From a virus, in IMG/VR virus record IMGVR_UViG_3300020430_000027, positions 1 to 46,409 of that record: DNA of 46,409 bases; one strand, 5' to 3'. Below the pieces are notes generated by a model, which saw nothing but the letters and a program-made list of their open reading frames with translations, had not been told where the DNA came from and searched no databases. A program made the position numbers and the translations under genes. This document shows, in pieces, positions 43,127 to 46,409 of this stretch (positions within the stretch are counted from its first letter, which is position 1; every line of letters begins with the position of its first letter).

Positions 43127-45592
43127 TTAAACACCTGCTAGGTCTTTAATTCTTTCCATTTCGCGATCTTTACCGCCTTGTAATCTAGCAATCATTTTTT
43201 GTGCAACTGGAATTGCCTTGTCGCCAAATTCTTTTTCACAAGCTGTAACTACCGCTGTTTCACCTTTTGGAAACTTGTTAGTTGTGTAATCGTAATATGA
43301 TTTAACAAGTTCTTCTAATCTTTCTCCAGGTGATCTGTTGTCTTCTTTTGCCTTTTCAATGCTACCGTCCGGATTCATTTTGACATCAATTGTGTCATCA
43401 TCTTCTTTGTAGCCTTTTTCTTTTGCTTCATCGTCCAATTCTGCTTTTCTACGCATAAGCTCTTTTTTTAGCTTTTCGTCTTTTGAAGTGTTTGGATCCA
43501 TTTGGATATCTTGTAGAGCCTTTTTCTTGGCCATGTAATCGTCTTTATCCTTGATGCCTTCTTTCATGTCACCAGTATCAATTTGCGACATAATCGCTGG
43601 TGCTTTTGCTTTGACATATTTCATTATCAATGGTCTAATACATTGATCAGAATCTTTTTCTCCGACTTTTCTAAACATATCAAGTAACATCGGGTCGTCT
43701 ATGACACCCTTTAAACTTTGTATAGCATTGGTTCCATTTATACCTGCTGGAAAATGCTGACCCATTAAGCCATTTAGTTTTTCAATCGCGGCTTCTTGGT
43801 CTTTGCCACTGCCGTTTACTAATGCATCGTTGCCTTCTCCTACTACATTGTCTAGTGCTTGTTCAAAGTCCTCTTCTGGAGTTAAGGTACCTTCGTTCAC
43901 TGTATAACCTGCTTTGTCTAGTGCATCTAATACTGCATCACGTGGTGACATAGTATGAATGATTACACCACCTTGACGCATTTCGTCTGGCTCACATTCA
44001 CAGTTGATACCTGCTTTGGCACAAGCATATTTCATTTCTTCACAATCTTTTTCTGAAATGCCTCTGTCTTCATCATAGTCGCCTTCAATGTCTATTCTAT
44101 GTGCGTGTGGTTCACTGCCTTCTGGACCACTTGCTTCATCTTGTATCAGTTCCATTTGATGTTTTTGTAATTCTTCAATTGAATCAAAAGGGCCGCCTGT
44201 CATCTTGCCGTTTCTAAATGAATAAAATTTTCCATCTTTGTGTTTTGCGGCAAGTCCATATTTGTTCATGCCCATATCTGAAACTTCATTTGTATTGTCT
44301 AGCATATCGGAGGCTTTTTCAACTGTTTCCTCATCAACACTACCCATGATTTTTTGAAAGTCATCAAGCATGGCATTGGTAATAGGCATTTCATCTATAT
44401 ACTTTAATGCGTTTCCTGAAACTTTATCTTCGCCATGTTTTTTAACAAGTGCTTCGTATTCACCTTTTTCAACAGTATCAAGGTCAACACCAGAATCTAA
44501 ATGAAACTTAAACATACCGTCTGCTAAATTATCGGCATCAGCACTTTGGTATTGTTTGTATTTTTCATACCAACTTTTCAGTTCTTCTGTTTTTTCTTCA
44601 CCTAAAAAATCTGCTGGACCCATTTCTTTTACTTTTTGTTTTTCTTTTACAAGTCTGTTGATGTATGGAAATACAGATTTCAATTCTTCATTGAAAGTTC
44701 TAATTGTTAATTCATCGATCCAACTGTTTTGTAAATCTTCTGGTACTTCTTCCATTACCATTGGAGCAAAGTCTTTGATTGTTTCTGCATAGTAATTTGC
44801 TCTTTGTAATTTCATTACTTCAGTTTTAATTGTGTCAATTCTTTCATTAACCATGTCCATGTAGCCTTTAAGGCCTTCTGCCATCACTGCCGATCTGTTA
44901 ATGTAAGTTTTGAATTGTTTTAACTTGCCAAGCTCTTCGCTGAGTGATACGATATGCTTACCAAAGTCATCATACAAGTTTCCACCGTTGCTTACGTGTT
45001 GTGCCAATGCTCTTGCACCGTTAAGGTGTCTCATTGGATACTTGTATCTTTCTCCATTTTCTGATTCTATATAAATTGCTTCTACGTGTTGTGTTCTTGC
45101 ACCAGGAACTTCTGCGTTAACAGGTTGTCTGTGTTTTAAAACAAGTCTTGCCTTGTCTATATCTTCATAACTAGTTCTACTAGTGCCGTACATTTTTGTT
45201 TCACTCATTGGTTTATCTCCGGCAGTTTTAGTTAAATGTGCATAATCTCTTTTATCAAGATTGGACTTATTAATATCTCTAGTATCAAAGTTTAGCATAT
45301 TTCTTTTTGAAAACATTCTCATTTCTTTTAAGAAATCATACCATTCTGACTTGATACCATCTGGTTGATCTGCAATAAAGTTTGTGTTGTACATTACAGC
45401 AATTTCTTTTTCTGTCAATGAAATACTTACTCTACCCAGAATATCTTCACCTACTATGTAGTCAAAATCAAAGTAACGCCCTGCTTTAGGATCGTCAGTG
45501 ACTAAACCTTGTTCATCACCTATGGTCACAGCAGGAAATCTACCTCTGATCTTAGCAAATAACTGTTCTGATATGTTGTCCATATTGCTCAT
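43127..45592 (-). CDS. Large conserved protein between terminase and gp32
   Basis: An 821-residue acidic protein (MSNMDNISEQLFAKIRGRFP). No Walker or nuclease motif is visible. Residues about 1-130 are a mixed region with VGEDILGRVSISLTEKEIAV. A long helical middle follows. A small alpha/beta region at about 490-570 carries a Cys/His-rich stretch (EPHAHRIDIEGDYDEDRGIS then CEEMKYACAKAGINCECEPD). The end is a charged helical segment. It starts at a GATAAATA motif overlapping the terminase stop, as for a late gene. Position beside the terminase suggests a capsid, packaging or internal virion protein; no function can be given. The start may be Met4. Confidence 0.8.
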   Translation of the reverse strand: MSNMDNISEQLFAKIRGRFPAVTIGDEQGLVTDDPKAGRYFDFDYIVGEDILGRVSISLTEKEIAVMYNTNFIADQPDGIKSEWYDFLKEMRMFSKRNMLNFDTRDINKSNLDKRDYAHLTKTAGDKPMSETKMYGTSRTSYEDIDKARLVLKHRQPVNAEVPGARTQHVEAIYIESENGERYKYPMRHLNGARALAQHVSNGGNLYDDFGKHIVSLSEELGKLKQFKTYINRSAVMAEGLKGYMDMVNERIDTIKTEVMKLQRANYYAETIKDFAPMVMEEVPEDLQNSWIDELTIRTFNEELKSVFPYINRLVKEKQKVKEMGPADFLGEEKTEELKSWYEKYKQYQSADADNLADGMFKFHLDSGVDLDTVEKGEYEALVKKHGEDKVSGNALKYIDEMPITNAMLDDFQKIMGSVDEETVEKASDMLDNTNEVSDMGMNKYGLAAKHKDGKFYSFRNGKMTGGPFDSIEELQKHQMELIQDEASGPEGSEPHAHRIDIEGDYDEDRGISEKDCEEMKYACAKAGINCECEPDEMRQGGVIIHTMSPRDAVLDALDKAGYTVNEGTLTPEEDFEQALDNVVGEGNDALVNGSGKDQEAAIEKLNGLMGQHFPAGINGTNAIQSLKGVIDDPMLLDMFRKVGEKDSDQCIRPLIMKYVKAKAPAIMSQIDTGDMKEGIKDKDDYMAKKKALQDIQMDPNTSKDEKLKKELMRRKAELDDEAKEKGYKEDDDTIDVKMNPDGSIEKAKEDNRSPGERLEELVKSYYDYTTNKFPKGETAVVTACEKEFGDKAIPVAQKMIARLQGGKDREMERIKDLAGV

Positions 45593-45597
45593 AATAA

Positions 45598-45605
45598 TAT
45601 TTATC
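45598..45605 (-). promoter_or_regulatory. T4-late-like promoter motif
   Basis: Minus strand GATAAATA overlapping the terminase TAA stop, directly before the start of the 821-residue gene at 45592. Confidence 0.45.
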
Positions 45606-46409
45606 TAACATTCGTTGAAACGAAGATAGGCATTGGAGGTGTGATATCCTCCTCTGTATCCGCCTGATTAAACGTTTCATACACTCTAGGATCCCAGTCT
45701 TTCAGCACAGCCATGATACGCATACTTAATAAACAAGCACTTACAAGGTCATCTGTTTCTCCTGGTTTAGCTTTGTAGCTACTGCCACTTGCAACAAATG
45801 CCTTGAGTTCGCTTACTAGAATCTTGCTGTTGATCTTTAGCCTGTCAGTTTCAACCATGTTCTTTAATCTTGTACAAGCACTAATTTTGGTGCTGTGTGT
45901 TGTGTTAAATCCTTTTCTAAATTTACGGACTCTGCCCTTTCTCATAGGTTCAGAAACACACATACCTGGTATATTTTCTTCGCCCATATCTCTAATTACT
46001 ATTAATGCTCCTTCACCTATTGAATTGTTTTCAACTGACCAATAAATGTTTTGTCCATCATTTTGACATTCATCTCTGATGTAAACACTAATGTCTTTTA
46101 AAATTCTTATCTGCGATGGAATAGGAGTTGTGTTGTGTCTCCATTCTGCTATTTGTTTGTAACTAGGCAATTCAAAAACTTGTATGGCGGCATAGTCTCC
46201 ACCTGTTCCCATTGACGGATCTAAGGCAATAACATAAGTGCAATCACTCTTAGGTTTACCGTACCAACGAGTTTGCCCCATGTTCCAACTTGGGTCACTG
46301 CCTTCTAGTGTGGATAATTTAATACTGTTGATAAGTGTTTCGTCATAGACTAAAAACTCACAACCGTACTCACGTCTAAATCTTTCTTCACCTATACGAC
46401 CTACTTCTG
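45601..46409 (-). CDS. gp17: Terminase large subunit, nuclease half (partial)
   Basis: A partial gene: about 269 residues, open to the window end. The first residues seen (EVGRIGEERFRREYGCEFLV) are the end of the ATPase-side region; the RNase H-like nuclease domain follows with YVIALDPSMGTGGDYAAIQV (catalytic Asp), YWSVENNSIGEGALIVI, and AKPGETDDLVSACLLSMRIM (third acidic site). The Walker motifs lie beyond the window. T4 gp17 is 610 residues. It cuts and packages concatemeric DNA. An internal ATG at 46281 is not the start, as the frame runs through it to the edge. Confidence 0.93.
   Translation of the reverse strand, partial: EVGRIGEERFRREYGCEFLVYDETLINSIKLSTLEGSDPSWNMGQTRWYGKPKSDCTYVIALDPSMGTGGDYAAIQVFELPSYKQIAEWRHNTTPIPSQIRILKDISVYIRDECQNDGQNIYWSVENNSIGEGALIVIRDMGEENIPGMCVSEPMRKGRVRKFRKGFNTTHSTKISACTRLKNMVETDRLKINSKILVSELKAFVASGSSYKAKPGETDDLVSACLLSMRIMAVLKDWDPRVYETFNQADTEEDITPPMPIFVSTNVR

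Noticed and set aside
1-46409. CRISPR array, integrase, transposase or att site
   Set aside because: No regular repeat-spacer pattern, recombinase motif or tRNA-end duplication was seen.

Overview
The window looks like part of a large marine T4-like myovirus genome of the cyanophage/pelagiphage kind. The evidence is a set of T4-type replication, recombination and packaging genes, nearly all on the minus strand: gp41-like helicase, gp61-like primase, UvsW, UvsX, a UvsY-like protein, gp32 and the nuclease half of the large terminase. Typical marine-phage accessory genes accompany them (speD, clpP, a NodU-type carbamoyltransferase, 2OG-Fe(II) oxygenases, methyltransferases, glycosyltransferases, sufE, peroxiredoxin). 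No rRNA, integrase, insertion sequence or CRISPR array was seen. The host cannot be read from the sequence; a Gram-negative marine bacterium, perhaps an alphaproteobacterium, would fit.

Positions 1-5600, plus strand, visibly richer in G+C: a run of small early-type genes. Most units have their own near-consensus sigma-70 promoter (TTGACA/T, exactly 17 bp, TATATT-like) and a GAGGGC ribosome-binding site. They encode an exported SleB-type cell-wall hydrolase, tiny membrane proteins, a lipoprotein, an AAA ATPase and two tRNAs (Leu-UAA, Arg-UCU). Two intrinsic terminators close the region.

Positions 5600-12400, mixed strands: lipoproteins and small membrane proteins, a phage dihydroorotate dehydrogenase (pyrD), a pseudoazurin-type copper protein, a 525-bp repeat-rich non-coding region, then speD and three conserved small genes. 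Many units carry a T4-late-like ATAAATA motif.

Positions 12400-46409, almost all minus strand and tightly overlapped (ATGA/TAATG junctions). In reading direction: terminase, an 821-residue unknown, gp32, uvsX, uvsY-like, a sugar/surface-modification block (peroxiredoxin, cytidylyltransferase-cupin fusion, TylF-type methyltransferase, two DxD glycosyltransferases, three paralogous GT-B-like proteins), a degenerate helicase and uvsW. Then come methyltransferases, oxygenases, a cupin, a 188-residue mini-DnaE, sufE, primase, clpP, carbamoyltransferase, gp41, and finally an unusual cassette: an AsnRS-like catalytic core, a tRNA and a PHP-less DnaE-like polymerase.

The most striking observation is that cassette (14148-15072). 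A 276-residue AsnRS-type class II synthetase core without an anticodon-binding domain is followed after 7 nt by a tRNA with a Leu-type body and long variable arm, but a GUU (Asn) anticodon and Asn-like U1-A72 and G73. It may be a private synthetase/tRNA pair. Other notable items are two reduced DnaE-family proteins, a class-2 DHODH with a Cys where class 2 normally has Ser, and a phage-encoded pseudoazurin.
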